Positions 8,773 through 21,701 of a DNA stretch of 21,701 bases are shown piece by piece. A model generated the notes under the pieces. It searched no databases and had not been told where the DNA came from. It was given only the letters and a program-made list of their open reading frames with translations. Location of the stretch: contig CALSCR010000984.1 in assembly GCA_943704495.1 (NCBI GenBank), positions 1-21,701 on the forward strand. The letters run 5' to 3'. This stretch comes from Pigoraptor chileana (taxonomy: Eukaryota; Opisthokonta; Filasterea). The first letter of the stretch is position 1; every line of letters begins with the position of its first letter. A program made the position numbers and the translations under genes.

Positions 8773-11700
8773 ATGGCGGCTCTTGAGCACTGGTTGAGCA
8801 TCAACAATGAAGATGTGGGCGACATTGATATCGACATATTCAGCGCCACCAGTCGCGGTCACAAGCGGCGGCCCTCCGCTGACGCTGTCGACCGCACGGG
8901 CTCGTCTTCTGGCGATGGGTCTCCCATTCCGCTTCAATCGGTGCTCATGTCACCGATATTGCGACCGGAACCAACTGCAGAGGAAATTGACATGATCAAG
9001 GCGCTCGTCACTCCATCCGCAGCAAATGACGACGATCCTGACTCTGACGATGATGCGCTTGCAAAGTGCCCACGGTTCGTTCCCGACTCTATGCACGACA
9101 ACTTCTGCGGCGTGTGCGAGAGGGAGGACAAATACCACCCAGTTTGTAGCCGATTCAGAGACGACGGACGCAATGCGGCGTGTGAGCAGTGCGGGCGACA
9201 CGAATTTGACCACACGCCATGCAGCAGGTATACGGCAAAGGCGCCGTCACGCAGTGCCACAAACCATGGTCGCGGTAAACAAAACGTTGCCCGCACGGGA
9301 AGCGCGTCTTCAGCTGCACTAAAGGGCAGGCATGGCACAGTTCAAGATGACGAAGAAGAGAGTGACGCGGACGACGAATCCGAGGGACGGTCCATGTCGA
9401 GTGAAACAGAGGGGTCGTCATCGGCACGTGAAGGGGAGGGGGACGACGGTGAGTGCAGTGACACTGATGCGCGGCCTTGTGGGCGTTGTGGAAGGCACGA
9501 GGAAGACCACTTGGAGGTGTGCGGAAGATTCGAATTTGACGGCGGGGAACAAGGCGAAGTCACGTGCACGCAATGCGGCCGGTATGCCATTGACCACGAC
9601 CTATGCGAGTATTACGAAGACGGCGAGCTGGCGGGTTGGTGCGACAACTGCGGGCGCTCGGAGCCGGATCACGCCCTGTGCAAGCTGTTCATGGCCCGCT
9701 CAGAGAAGGCGGATAGGTGCGTGTGGTTTTTGTGGTTGTGCAATCCCCTCTGCCCGAAAGTGCGTGCGCGCTAGCTTATTTGCTGTGCTTGAGCAGATCC
9801 CTAAATTTTTCATTAGGGGAAATTAGATTGGAAGCTGTAAGTAGAAGAAAGCGTGGCGTGAATGATTTTGTTGACGAGCATAAGGATACGCATTTTTCTT
9901 GTGCCAAACAGGTGTGATAGCTGCGGTCGCCACAAGGCAGATCACCCAGCATGTGTGCACTATGCTCCGGGTCCCCGAGGCCTCTGCGAGCAGTGCGGCA
10001 AGGGCATGGGGGAGCATGCCTGGGTTAGCTTTCTGCACACGCACCTGTCTTCTGGTTAGTGATAATGCTTGTGTGCTGTTTCGCGCTCCACACTTGTGAC
10101 TCTCACACCTCGTTATTTGGTACTGACAGTTTTCATATAGCTTTTCTTGAATCGCTGCTTTCGTAATAGTCGTGCTCTGTCATCGCTGTGTGTGCGTGTG
10201 CCGCTCGTAGTCTGCGAGGATGAACACGACGCTTACCCGCATGTCCCATGTGGTCATAATATTTGCTTTTTCTCCTTCCACAGCAACCTTCCGACACGAC
10301 TCGTTTGCAGACATTCGACAGTCCACTCCAGCACGCTGGTATGTTGATGGGCGTGATATTTATCTTGCTATCCTCGACGGCCTGGAGTCGGCGACGGAGG
10401 AAATTTTTATTGGTAAGATGCACCGGAAATCGACATGGTCTTTCCAATCGTGCGTGTGTGTGTATGTGTATAGTTTGTTTGTTTGCCTGTTTGCGTGTTT
10501 GTGTTTATAGGTTGATTTTCCTTTTATTCGAATGGCGTTCATATTTTCTTTATCCGCCATATTTTCTCCTACCGATGCGTGCCCATTTGTAGCCGGATGG
10601 TTCCTCAGCCCAGAACTCTATCTTGATCGAGATGATCCATACAAAGCAGTTGATACGCGGCTTGACCGAGTTCTCGCAAGGAAGGCTGCTCAAGGCGTCA
10701 AGGTGGACTTGTCATGATTGGATCTTGTAGCTTGTGTGCATCTGAGATGTTGCATGAGTTGCGTGTTCATGTTTGCATCTTGCGCGCAGTCGCCTCTGTT
10801 AACTGTCATGGTGGCCCACTCTCTTGGTCTGGTCTGTGGTTGTGTATAAGCGCATGCGTTTTTAGATCTGACGATCTCGCATGTTACGTATTTATAACAT
10901 GCATCGCAGGTGTATGTGTTGCTTTGGAACGAAACAAAACTCGCATTTAAATTGAACAGCGGCAACGCACAGCGCGTGCTCGAACAGCTGCACCCAAACA
11001 TCCGGGTCATAACGCATCCGGGGGCGACGGGCCCGATCAACTGGAGCCACCACCAAAAGACTGTCGTTGTCGACCAGGACATTGCCTTTCTTGGTGTGTG
11101 TCCTTATGCTATGGTTTGAGTTACGTTTGTTTGTCGTGTGTTCGTATGCGAGTGTCAGCATATCTGCTCGCGCGCTTGTGTGGGTCTGGTTGTTGAGGCT
11201 AACTCTGTCTCCAACTTGCAGGCGGACTTGATCTTGCCTTTGGACGGTACGACACGCACGAACACACCCCCACGGATCCATGCCACCTGCGCACCACATG
11301 GCCCGGGAAGGACTTTTACAATCCCTCTCTCAAGGGAGTCGGTATGTGACACCATTACACTGATAGCACCTTTTGGGAGTCGCACTCTGTGAATCCGCAT
11401 AGTGCGGGGCGTTGTGGTGTTGTGGATGCGAAGCTCAACGCCAGTGAAATGTATGTGACCATTGTTACGCTAGTTGAGTCATCGTTCTCATTCCCCATCT
11501 CTCTGCCTTCCATTTTATATCCTCTGTCTTGCGTAGAGAATTTACACCGACCGTTTGAGGACTCTCTCGACCGCACGTCGCAAACGCGCATGCCGTGGCA
11601 TGATGTGCACGTGTCTGTTGTTGGTCTTGCCGCGCGGGATGTCGCCATTGCCTTCATTCAGCGATGGTACGCAACAATTTGGACTGAGGCATTTTACATT

Positions 11701-14255
11701 GGATTTGTTATAGTGTTGTTTTTTGCAGCCCATTTCTTGCATCTACAAATTTGCATTCGTCAACTCTACGATGAGGACCCGCTTCTGAGGACGAGTGTGC
11801 GACTCCTTACCTAATCTTTCATATCTCTGCAGGAATCACCACAAGGTCGATATGGACTGTGGTCCAGAATACTGTCTTCTTGTTCCTAAGGAATGGGGCC
11901 CTACCTCAGCCAACTACAACAACACCAGCAACGACAGTGACGCACGCGATACCGACAACGGCAACGATGACCGCGACACTTTCGATCTCGGACAGCCAAT
12001 GCTTCCTGTGTCTGGTCGGGAGTCTGCAACTCCCACACCAGTCACCACGACAAAGCCCCGCGCCAATCGCGAGGCCTCGTCTGTGCCCATATCTTGGCTT
12101 GCCCGCATGAGTGCCATGAGGAGCAGCGTTATGCACGAACACACGGACGGCGACGCGTCAAATGACGAAACCATGGTTGCCATGGCAGCCGCATCCACTG
12201 CCGCCGTTGCCGCGGTGACGGCTTCGTTTGTGTCCGAGTCGGAAGGCGTGGGCACCGATGACGAGCTCTTCCGCACTGCGCCTAGCTCGCCCGAAAGTCA
12301 GCGACGCATGCGAGCATCGGTGCAGATGAATCAGCATCAACCTTCTGGAACTGCGGCAATAACTGCCACAGGCTTGTCCGGACCCTCTGTTGGAATTCGG
12401 AGAGCGACGCACGGCGGTGCTTCTGTCGCATTCAACTTTACGAGTGGCACAGACAAGAGCCAGACGAGGGTGAAGGCAGCGTTGGCTCGCCTCAGCTCTT
12501 TGCCGGCGGTGCGATCGGAGGCCGAGAAGGAGCCCTTGCATGCGCTGCTTGCGCACCCGTCCCAGTGGAAGGAGAGGAAAGGAGACGACAAGGACACGAC
12601 GATTCAGCGGCCACGCTCGCGTGCGTCTGTGACGCGGAGGGAATTCAAGGGCATTGTGCCGGGCCCCGGCGGCAGCACGAGTGGAATGCACTGGACCGAT
12701 TGCCAGGTGCTGCGGTCGATGGGCGAGTGGTCGGGCGGCCTCGCAACGGAGCAGTCCATCTACAAGGCATACATTGACGCCATTGAAAAGGCAGAGCACT
12801 TTATCTACATAGGTGGGGGTTGTTGCTGTGCGGAGACGCTGATGTTTATGTGTGCGCGTTGTCGTGTGTTCTTCTTAGTTTTTATTTATTTATGGAATGA
12901 TATACTCCCTTAATTGTCGTGTTTGTTCAATTCAACTTACTGGAGAATGTATCTTCTCGCACCTTCCCCTGCTGCTCTGCAGAGAACCAATACTTTATAT
13001 CATGCACAGATCCCACAAGAAAGTCCGATGGCCCTGTAAATCTCATTGCCCATGCCATCCTCAACCGCTTGCGTCGGGCGATTGCCACCAAAGAAACGTT
13101 TCGGTGCATTCTTGTCTTGCCAATATCACCAGGTGAGTGATCGCTTTGGTTTCTGTGGGCATATTTCATGTCTGTGTACGGTGGTTGTGCAAAAAGCTTT
13201 CTACGGTTTGTTTCTGTGTGTATGCCACTTACACTTACACGCAATATCATTGACTGTGTCTTAATCTCCACACTGTATATGAATCGCACAATTCTCGCAC
13301 ACTCACTCATGCGCACACTCTCGCACTCAACACACAAAACACTTTAACACACAAACTCGCACCACAGAGGGCTGCTATCGCGAAGATGTCGTCATCCGCT
13401 ACACAATGCACGTACAGTACAAAACGCTGGCCCGCGGCCGTCACTCTATGTTGGCCATATTGAAACAGGAATTTCCGGACGTTGATCTCAGTGACTTTGT
13501 CTGCGTGTGTTCTCTGCGCTCCCACGGCCTGCTGAACGGGCGGCAGGCCAGTGAGCAGGTGTATGTGCACTCAAAATTGATCATTGTGGACGACAAGATC
13601 ACCATAATCGGATCAGCAAACATCAACGACCGGAGCATGAATGGTGCGTTGCCTTCAAATTCCACGGGATTCTATCTCTCATTCTGTAGCTCTTTTTGTC
13701 TGCTTTGTTGCACCAATTCATTCGCGGGTTCCTTTCCATTAACCCACTTGTCACCACACAGGCGATCGTGATTCCGAGATTGCAGTTCGCCTCGAGGACC
13801 GCGATCACGTGGTGACGGCCATGAACGGCAAGCCATACAAGGCGGGCCGCTTTGCGCACTCCTTGCGATGCCGTCTGTGGAGAGAGCATCTGGGCTGCTC
13901 GACCGGGTCGCAGACATCGCACCGCATCATCGACCCGATCGCATCCACAACATACCGTGATGTGTGGCTTGCCACCGCCGCACACAACACTGCGCTGTAT
14001 GAGGCTGCCTTTCTGGACATTCCGAGCAATCGCATTCCCAGCATCAAGGCTCTCGAGGGTATTGTCGCAAAGACGACGCTCACGCCCGGTGCTGCGCGCG
14101 ACGCGGCGTCGGCTGGAGACGATCCACAGGCAGGACTCCTCGGCGTCAAAGGCCATCTTGTGCTCTATCCCAAGGAATTCTTGCACGAAACGCTCAACCT
14201 CTCTCTTCTCGATTGGGGACCGCACGTCGTTGTGCAGGATAAAGTGTTCTTTTGA
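8773..14255 (+). CDS. Phospholipase D with N-terminal Cys/His module array
   Basis: Eleven exons: 8773-9716, 9912-10054, 10284-10412, 10593-10702, 10910-11093, 11222-11341, 11537-11666, 11833-12812, 12983-13132, 13368-13643 and 13762-14255; total 1219 aa with all junctions in frame. The ATG at 8773 (AACATGG) is the first in frame. It should hydrolyse phosphatidylcholine to phosphatidic acid and choline. The catalytic core starts near residue 365 ([19 protein letters not shown]). Both HKD motifs are intact: [10 protein letters not shown] (His490, Lys492, Asp497) and [10 protein letters not shown] (His1031, Lys1033, Asp1038), followed by GSANINDRS. The usual C-terminal region (YPKEFL ... VFF) is present. 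Instead of PX/PH or C2 domains, the N-terminus carries acidic/Ser-rich linkers and modules of the form CxxCGRxxxDHxxC, beginning at Cys112, 137, 236, 265, 290, 316 and a partial one at 340. A Ser/Ala/Asn-rich loop of about 230 residues in exon 8 separates LLVPKEW from CQVLRSM. Family assignment is certain; the zinc-binding idea is inferred from residue spacing. Confidence 0.92.
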
Positions 14256-14722
14256 GGGGCTGTTTGTCTGCCCTCCGTTGTGCTCTTTATCTTATTTTCT
14301 GTGTGCGCGATTTCCGTTTGCATGGGCTGCCGTGTTCATTTCGTGCACACTGGTATGAGATATGAGGGCATAAAATTTAATGACGACCGGACACTTGAAG
14401 ACTGATGAGGATAATATCTTATCTGCGTCACAAACAATTGAAGCACTCACTGGGTGCGTACCGGGAGTACTGACCCTGGTGTACACATATCAATCGGCAT
14501 ACAAACGATCATTGCAAATGTAACGTATGCCGTATCCACGCCCAAGCAACATTGCAACTAAGGTTTCCAACTGTGCGTTGATGATAACAGGGAAGGTCCA
14601 CTCAAAAATCGCAGCTCCCCTCCCCAACCTCTATTTCACCACAATCTGCCGCCAATTCGCACATCTCAACACGGTGCAATTCTGTGTTTGTTCGTCTCAT
14701 TGATATTATATGTAGTGGGGCA
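14256..14722. other. Intergenic spacer between convergent PLD and YIPF6 genes
   Basis: 467 bp between two stop codons on opposite strands. I see no gene in it. A weak ATAAAA at 14370-14375 could serve the rightward PLD transcript; I find no clear poly(A) hexamer for the leftward YIPF6 transcript. Confidence 0.6.
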
Positions 14723-15928
14723 TTAATGTGTCCGGGGCTGCACGACAATGAGCCAGGCAATAACAAAGTAAAAGAGCACAATTGGGTAGACCGCAAGCGC
14801 CTTTCTGTTTTGGGGCTGACTGCCCCCGAGAAACCCAATCGATGCAAATATGGACCAAGCAAAGCCGACACCGACCACAGTGAACCGCATCCACGCAAAT
14901 TGAAAGACACTCGCCGCAATGTCACCGAGAACCGCCGATATTGTCAGCGGGAATATGCAATAGCCCAGCACGCACACGCTCTGGAGACGGGACAAAAGTG
15001 GATGCAAAGGGTGAGTGACTTCCAAGACCTTCCTGGTGAGTCGCAGTTGCGCGTGTGAGAGGAGGTCTTAATGTAGGGAAGTGATCTATCTCATTACGAA
15101 CAAAATGGTCGGTGAGCATTTTGCAATGACACTGAAAAAGTTCAAGGCGCACACATACATATACCCAGCACAAAAATAGCCTCGCAATGAAGCTGTAGTT
15201 ATCCACATGTGAGAAGCAATGCATCGCATGTACATATGGGTCACACAAAGACGGGATCGGAATGTCCCCGCAGATGCAGATAAATGCAGCAAGAAAAACA
15301 ACTTTTTGGCTCACCTGGAAGAAATTGATATTTCCGCCAAGGAGCTTTGAATTAAGTGTGACGACGCCCGCGCCACACCAAACAATCACAAACACGCCGC
15401 TGAAAACTAGTGATTTTTGGCTTTCACTCGCGCTTTCTCGCAAGATCATGGCAAGTGTAACACACAATATGAGCGGACCCCAGAGATCCCCTGCGCATTT
15501 CGTTTTTGAGTGATGCAAACACAACGAAGTCGGTGAAGAGCAGTGAGTTGAAAGCGCATGCTACAGATTCAAAGTTGTCTGTGTGGTGTGGGTTGTAATG
15601 ATGCACAATTTTGTTTAGCACAGACTTACAGTCATGGAGGATGCGCTTGTCCGCACGAGGACTAAGAATTTGAAGAAACTTTTTTGCAACCTGCGCGCAT
15701 TACGATTCGTGAGTTTCAATTTTTAGAAAGGTTCGACAAACGTTGAAAAACCTAACCTGCATCTGCAATTTAACCTGCATCTGGGGCCCCCATCCATCAA
15801 TCCATACCCGTTCAACATTACAATGAGTAGGAGCCTACCATTAGGGCATCTCTCTTAATCGTGACGGACACGGGCTCGTCAAGTGTGTCAAGGTGATCAT
15901 CCTCCTCAGTTTGCTCTGGAGGAGCCAT
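14723..15928 (-). CDS. YIPF6: YIPF6-like Yip1-domain Golgi membrane protein
   Basis: Four exons, in transcription order: 15928-15839, 15690-15630, 15490-15315 and 14980-14723, encoding 194 aa. Junction phases are 0, 1 and 0; the donors are GTAGGC, GTAAGT and GTGAGC, and all acceptors are CAG. The start ATG at 15928 gives an acidic N-terminus, then EPVSVTIKRDALMVAKKF, which matches the cytosolic stretch before the first membrane segment of animal YIPF6. The Yip1 hallmark DLWGPLILCVTLA starts at residue 52 and TLNSKLLGGN lies in exon 3. Five membrane segments are visible: about 53-68, 82-96, 111-128, 142-160 and 169-189. AVYPIVLFYFVIAW lies near the end. YIPF6 acts in the early secretory pathway and Golgi with other YIPF and Rab partners. 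At 194 aa it is shorter than human YIPF6 (about 236), mainly at the N-terminus. It shares a 724-bp promoter region with the divergent STELLO-like gene. Confidence 0.93.
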
Positions 15929-16263
15929 GTCGCCCTCAACATCAAGGACCGCAGACGACGCCATCGCCACGGCACTAACCGAACAGACTGGTTCCTATCA
16001 CACTACAAGACAAGTTCGGAGCAGCGATCCCCAATAATGTTGCCAGTATTCGGAGGTAAAAAAAAGACGTCAATGGTCAATGCGAGAAGTTTGGACATGC
16101 ACCGTGAGGTATTATGGCATATTATGGCATATTTTGTGTCGCAAACTTGTCCGCATTGGCGCAGCTGTCAGCACGGTTCACTGAGGCGGCATCAGTCCAG
16201 AGGAAACTTGGGTGTGTAGTGGCACGTGATCTCTCATTTAGCATCCCTATTTTGGGATTGCCC

Positions 16264-16286
16264 CCATTTACAATTGCCATAAATGG
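16264..16286. repeat. Inverted repeat CCATTTA ... TAAATGG
   Basis: Seven-base exact arms at 16264-16270 and 16280-16286 flank CAATTGCCA. The right half reads GCCATAAATGG and shares CCATAAATG with the element at 8516-8524 upstream of the PLD gene. Short arms like these can occur by chance; the shared core is what makes it worth recording. Confidence 0.6.
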
Positions 16287-16314
16287 AGATTTCCCTTGAG
16301 ACCGAAACTTCTTT

Positions 16315-16356
16315 GCCCTTATGCCCTGAATGCTCAAACTGTTCGGGCATAAAGGC
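16315..16356. repeat. Inverted repeat GCCCTTATGCCC ... GGGCATAAAGGC
   Basis: Arms of 12 nt (16315-16326 and 16345-16356) pair with one mismatch around an 18-nt spacer, ending about 35 bp before a TATA-like element at 16392. This is a plausible operator-like site for the STELLO-like gene or for both divergent genes. Confidence 0.7.
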
Positions 16357-16652
16357 GGAGCAAGACCCTCACGCGGTCTTTTGATTGCATCTATAAGCAA
16401 CCTTGTTTAAATCCGCTCGTTTCAGGGTAGAACAGTACAACTTAAGCAGTTCAGCGGCCAGGCAGTACATCCAACGTCGCTGAGGTAATTCAACTGACTC
16501 GCATCCCCAACTGCAATCACCTGACTTAAATACCCGCTGCGCAGTGACATAACGGCTGGATATGTGTCCATGACGACCTCAGTATCCGTCGGTTCGACGG
16601 CCGCACCGTGGTGTCGAGATCGGGCGCATGCTAGTAACGTTATTTGCTGGAA

Positions 16653-19374
16653 ATGCTGATACCGTCTGCAGCAACGGCGCGTCGCCGGCGGTTTCAGTTT
16701 CTCTTCGGAGGAACTCTGATTGGGCTTTGCATCTTCGGTCTCAACTTTATGTGGGGGAAAAAAGCTGGTCTGGAAGATTTGCGTCCTGCTGAAGACCTGT
16801 CAGTGAGCAGGGAGAGGGAAGTTGACATCGCACTTGGCTCATCTCGCGCGAGTCCCAACGATGAGAAAGGGAAGTCTGACAAACGAGACGACGGGCGGTC
16901 GGCGGCAGTCCCCGCCACACACAAGGGAGGCGTGTGGCTCGTCGTGCCGGCCGCAAGTGAGCAGGTGGCGGTCATCCTTGCAAGCAGCGGCGAGTGTCAC
17001 AAAGACAGCCAGCAGACTTTTGGGCTCCGCTACACGGTGAGTGTGACTCAATAGACCAACTACGCAGGCTGTGCTGTAGACGCTGCCGAGAAACTCAGTG
17101 GAGACTATAGGCACCAGTTACTTGTTCGAGCGTTTCTTGTTCGTGGCTGATATTTGGGCATACTGATGTGTCCCGCAGATTCTGTATGTCTTAACCGAGT
17201 CGACAGCTCAAACGATCGCGTCGCCGAGTGGGCGGTGTGTGTTTCTAACAGTCGAAGCACAACATCGAGAACAGACCCAAGTTGCGCAGCTATTGACTGG
17301 TTTGGCAAAAAACGCGCCTGGTGCGATCGCATTTCGGAGGGCGCTCGCAAGCATGTACGCTATTCGCCACAACGCGACATGCATTGTCGAATGTAATGAC
17401 GTTTGCGATTTCGGTGTACTTTTGACGGATCAACATGTGATGCGCTCGTGTTCAGGGGTTGAAAGATGCCCACAAGCTGGCACGCTCCAGACAGATCACA
17501 ACACAAAGAAGCGGCGACGCAGTTTGGTTTACGAGGTCGTAAGCGGTCAGCAAAACCCCGCCGACGAGACGTTGCATCCTGCAGGACATCGAAAACGGGA
17601 AGCAAGCCCGTTTCTCAACACTTATGCTGCTTTCGGGATGACGTCAATCGCTCCGCGGGGATTCCCGCAGGGAAAATTCAATTGGCGCAACCGCGTTTCA
17701 TCGTTTGAGGCGCTTTCGGAAGAGAGATGCGTTGCGGGCACCGAGGACAGATCCTGCTTCGGCTCTGGCGCTTGGAGCTGCCCAAGATTTGAGGTTGCGC
17801 ACCTGATCCCCGCCACGATCGACATTGAAAAGGACAGGCCGTTGCTGCAGGCAGACGACGGGTACGGCCCTTTCCCCCCAATTGGAGGAGCGACTCGATC
17901 CTTTGACAATGAACGTGCCACACACCATCCTTTTGTGATGCCCGGAGTCATGTCTATCATAACAGCCGACACAGCAATTGTGTGGCCCCGGGAGTCTTTC
18001 TGGGGTCTCGTCCTGCCGCCATCGCTCATCAACGACGGCGATGCGCATGACGCAGAACTTGTGAGAGGGCTGTGGGTGCAGCGCGCAATGTGGGACGCTG
18101 GCGGGGCCGTCTCACATGCAGTCGTTTCGGGCATTCGTCCAGCGGCAGTCCTTCGTGGGCATCAGAGCGGAAAGACGGATTCCCACGTTAGCACCAACCC
18201 AAATCTTGCGGATGTCATCAACGACGTTTTGTTGCAATGGAAAGGGGGAGTCGATACACCCTTCCGTGAACGGCTCTCTGTTTTGTGGAGTCATCTGCAA
18301 TCGGCGACGAGGCGACTGGGTGTTTTCGCTTTGTCCACCACTGACGAATCTATCCATAATTCGTGGCTGATAGACCTGGACACGTTCGGCTATTCGTTTC
18401 CCGAGTATATCTCGGAAAATGCTGCAAGTCTTTATGCACCGTCGACGCGGGCGGCCGTTAACATTCATGCACATGCACGGCTTACCTTGCACGACGCCAC
18501 CGCAATTGTAACCTTCAATTTTCCGCCATGGACACTCGAAGTGATTGGATTCGTCGCCGGATTATACGAGCGCATGTTCCATCGTGTCTATTATGTCGGG
18601 CCGCCTCACGACAATGCAACAACAGCAGCAACTTTGCGCTCTCGTTTCGGATACATAGAGTATGACGATCTTGCATCTGGCTGGTTACTCTACGCTGGCA
18701 TCGCACGCGTCCTCAACGGAACCGCTTCGAGCGACGTTGGATATGCTCTCCTTGCGGACGACATGGGTCTTCATCGATCTCTTTTTGCTTCTAATGATGA
18801 AGACCTCGCAAAATTCTGGTTTCAGGCACCGGGAGGCGTGCGCAGCATACACATCGGGCCGGGAAGGAATATATCAGCAGTGACGTCCAAGTGTGGCAAG
18901 TGGATGCGCCTAGAACACGAGCAGAATGTGATTGGCAAAGACGGACAACATGCCCAATTGCACATTGGAGTTGGCTCTGGAGTCGCCATGTACTACAGTG
19001 AAAATAGTCTGCTGAGCAAGGAGCTAAAAAAGGTGCTACCTTTCGGAATATTACCCGACTGCGCGCCCGCCGACTTCATGTACGTTCCCGCCCATGAACG
19101 AGTCTCGGTCGTATCACTCTTTGCCGACGCCTTTCGATTCTCCATCGGCTTCGAGTTTCTCGCGGGGATATTGCAGACGTACTATGCAAAGACGAGAGAA
19201 GGGAATGTTCGCACTCTCAACAGCATCCGCAACTGGGGCTTAAATCGCAGTAGTGTTGAGGTCGTTATGGGGTCTCTGGAGGCAGGGTTTGATACTGTGC
19301 ACCCGGTCAAGTTTTCCCAGACCTTGCTGCGCGATGTGATTGTCAAGTACTATGTGCGCTCTCACATTCTGTAA
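16653..19374 (+). CDS. STELLO/DUF288-family type II membrane protein
   Basis: Two exons, 16653-17036 and 17179-19374, joined in phase 0 (TACACG|GTGAGT to CCCGCAG|ATTCTG), encoding 859 aa. The ATG at 16653 is preceded in frame only by a TTG. Residues about 12-29 form a signal anchor after an Arg-rich segment, so the bulk should be in the Golgi lumen. STELLO/DUF288 hallmarks are present in order: FLTVEAQ, SMYAIRHNA followed by VECND (Asp202), FNTYAAFGMTSIAPRGFP (RGFP at 288-291), RGLWVQRAMWDAGG (from 424), LLADDM (Asp655-Asp656) and VHPVK (835-839). STELLO1/2 of Arabidopsis are Golgi GT-A-like proteins that promote cellulose synthase assembly; nematodes and algae have relatives of unknown role. 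The aspartate-rich site near residue 200, usually DDD-like, is reduced to CND, so its activity is doubtful. I do not claim a substrate. It may work in the same secretory glycosylation route as the GT fusion gene. Confidence 0.85.
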
Positions 19375-19846
19375 ACATTATGAGAGTCTGTGGTCCGGGA
19401 GTGGAGTCTCACATGCGTGGATTGTAACAAGGAACGAATGTCTTTGAATGAACGAATTGTCGTCGTAACACAGCACATGATAGCGAGGGTTCCACTAACT
19501 TACATAAGTCTAGGCATATCAATGAACATATGACAAAACATTCGCAAGAAACATAATTTGCATTTTAGCGCGACACTACCTGCCCCATGCACATAACGGT
19601 GGGCGAAACAAAATGACAACTCACAAGACTGGTTCGTAGCTGCCAAAACGACAGAGGTGCATTGCACCGCCGTAGAATAATCAGGGTCCAATCAAATTTG
19701 CCACTGAAAATAAATCATCCAACGCCTATCAAGGAAAATGTTGTCTGTAGTCAAATTGTGCGCATCTTCAATGCCATTCAAGCCAAGCCTGACTCACATC
19801 AGCCGGCAGCAAAGGAGAACGTATCGCATGGGGCAGCGAGCGGCAA
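19375..19846. other. Intergenic spacer between convergent STELLO-like and kinase genes
   Basis: 472 bp between two stop codons on opposite strands. No gene is supportable here. The only clear signal is the AATAAA at 19709-19714 on the plus strand; I see no convincing poly(A) hexamer on the minus strand for the kinase. Confidence 0.6.
19709..19714 (+). terminator. Candidate poly(A) signal of the STELLO-like gene
   Basis: Canonical AATAAA on the plus strand, 335 bp past the STELLO-like stop codon. It is the only canonical hexamer in the spacer, but the 3' UTR it implies is longer than the spacing at the other convergent pairs. Confidence 0.35.

Positions 19847-21701
<1,855 letters not shown>

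Larger units (their letters stand above)
15929..16652. promoter_or_regulatory. Shared divergent promoter region of YIPF6 and STELLO-like genes
   Basis: 724 bp between two start codons that point away from each other. It contains a tandem 10-bp repeat (ATTATGGCAT twice, 16111-16130), an inverted repeat CCATTTA/TAAATGG (16264-16286) and a near-perfect 12-bp inverted repeat GCCCTTATGCCC/GGGCATAAAGGC (16315-16326 and 16345-16356). A TATA-like TATAAG at about 16392 lies 260 bp before the rightward ATG. No gene is supportable; an open frame at 15893-16219 overlaps the YIPF6 start and shows no similarity. Confidence 0.6.

Noticed and set aside
8769-8783. YY1-like motif (AACATGGCGGC) overlapping the PLD start codon
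   Set aside because: It matches the animal YY1 core, but the bases are explained by a good Kozak context and Met-Ala-Ala codons; one copy is not evidence.
12158-12799. 213-codon minus-strand open frame opposite PLD exon 8
   Set aside because: It is antisense to the low-complexity loop of the PLD coding exon, with biased composition and no recognisable motif.

Overview
The window is nuclear DNA of a eukaryote, most likely a free-living protist. Five of the six genes I can model are interrupted by short spliceosomal introns (about 118 to 372 bp, GT...AG, mostly CAG acceptors). The gene set is plainly eukaryotic: a YIPF6-type Golgi protein, an SGK/AKT-like AGC kinase, a phosphatidylcholine-type phospholipase D, exostosin and LARGE-type glycosyltransferases, a STELLO/DUF288 protein and a VIT-vWA protein. 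I cannot name the lineage. The YIPF6, kinase and PLD cores align by eye with animal proteins, while STELLO and the GT fusion are more algal or protist in flavour.

The six genes alternate strictly in strand. (1) 192-2873 (+) encodes an intronless VIT-vWA protein. (2) 3077-7076 (-) encodes a three-exon glycosyltransferase whose exons join in frame as GT47-GT49-GT64. (3) 8773-14255 (+) encodes an eleven-exon phospholipase D with an N-terminal array of Cys/His modules where PX/PH would normally sit. (4) 14723-15928 (-) encodes a four-exon YIPF6 homologue. (5) 16653-19374 (+) encodes a two-exon type II membrane STELLO/DUF288 protein. (6) 19847-21412 (-) is the C-terminal part of an AGC kinase whose 5' exons lie beyond the right edge. 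Convergent pairs are separated by about 200-470 bp and divergent pairs by about 0.7 and 1.7 kb.

Three genes fit the secretory pathway: the GT fusion, the STELLO-like protein (both with N-terminal signal anchors) and YIPF6. PLD and the kinase belong to lipid and phosphoinositide signalling. There is no operon logic, and co-function of the neighbours is only a loose inference.

The most notable items are the triple glycosyltransferase architecture, the Cys/His-module PLD, and a motif-rich palindrome/direct-repeat cluster placed just upstream of a good TATA box in front of the PLD gene. I see no tRNA, rRNA, CRISPR array or recognisable transposon.
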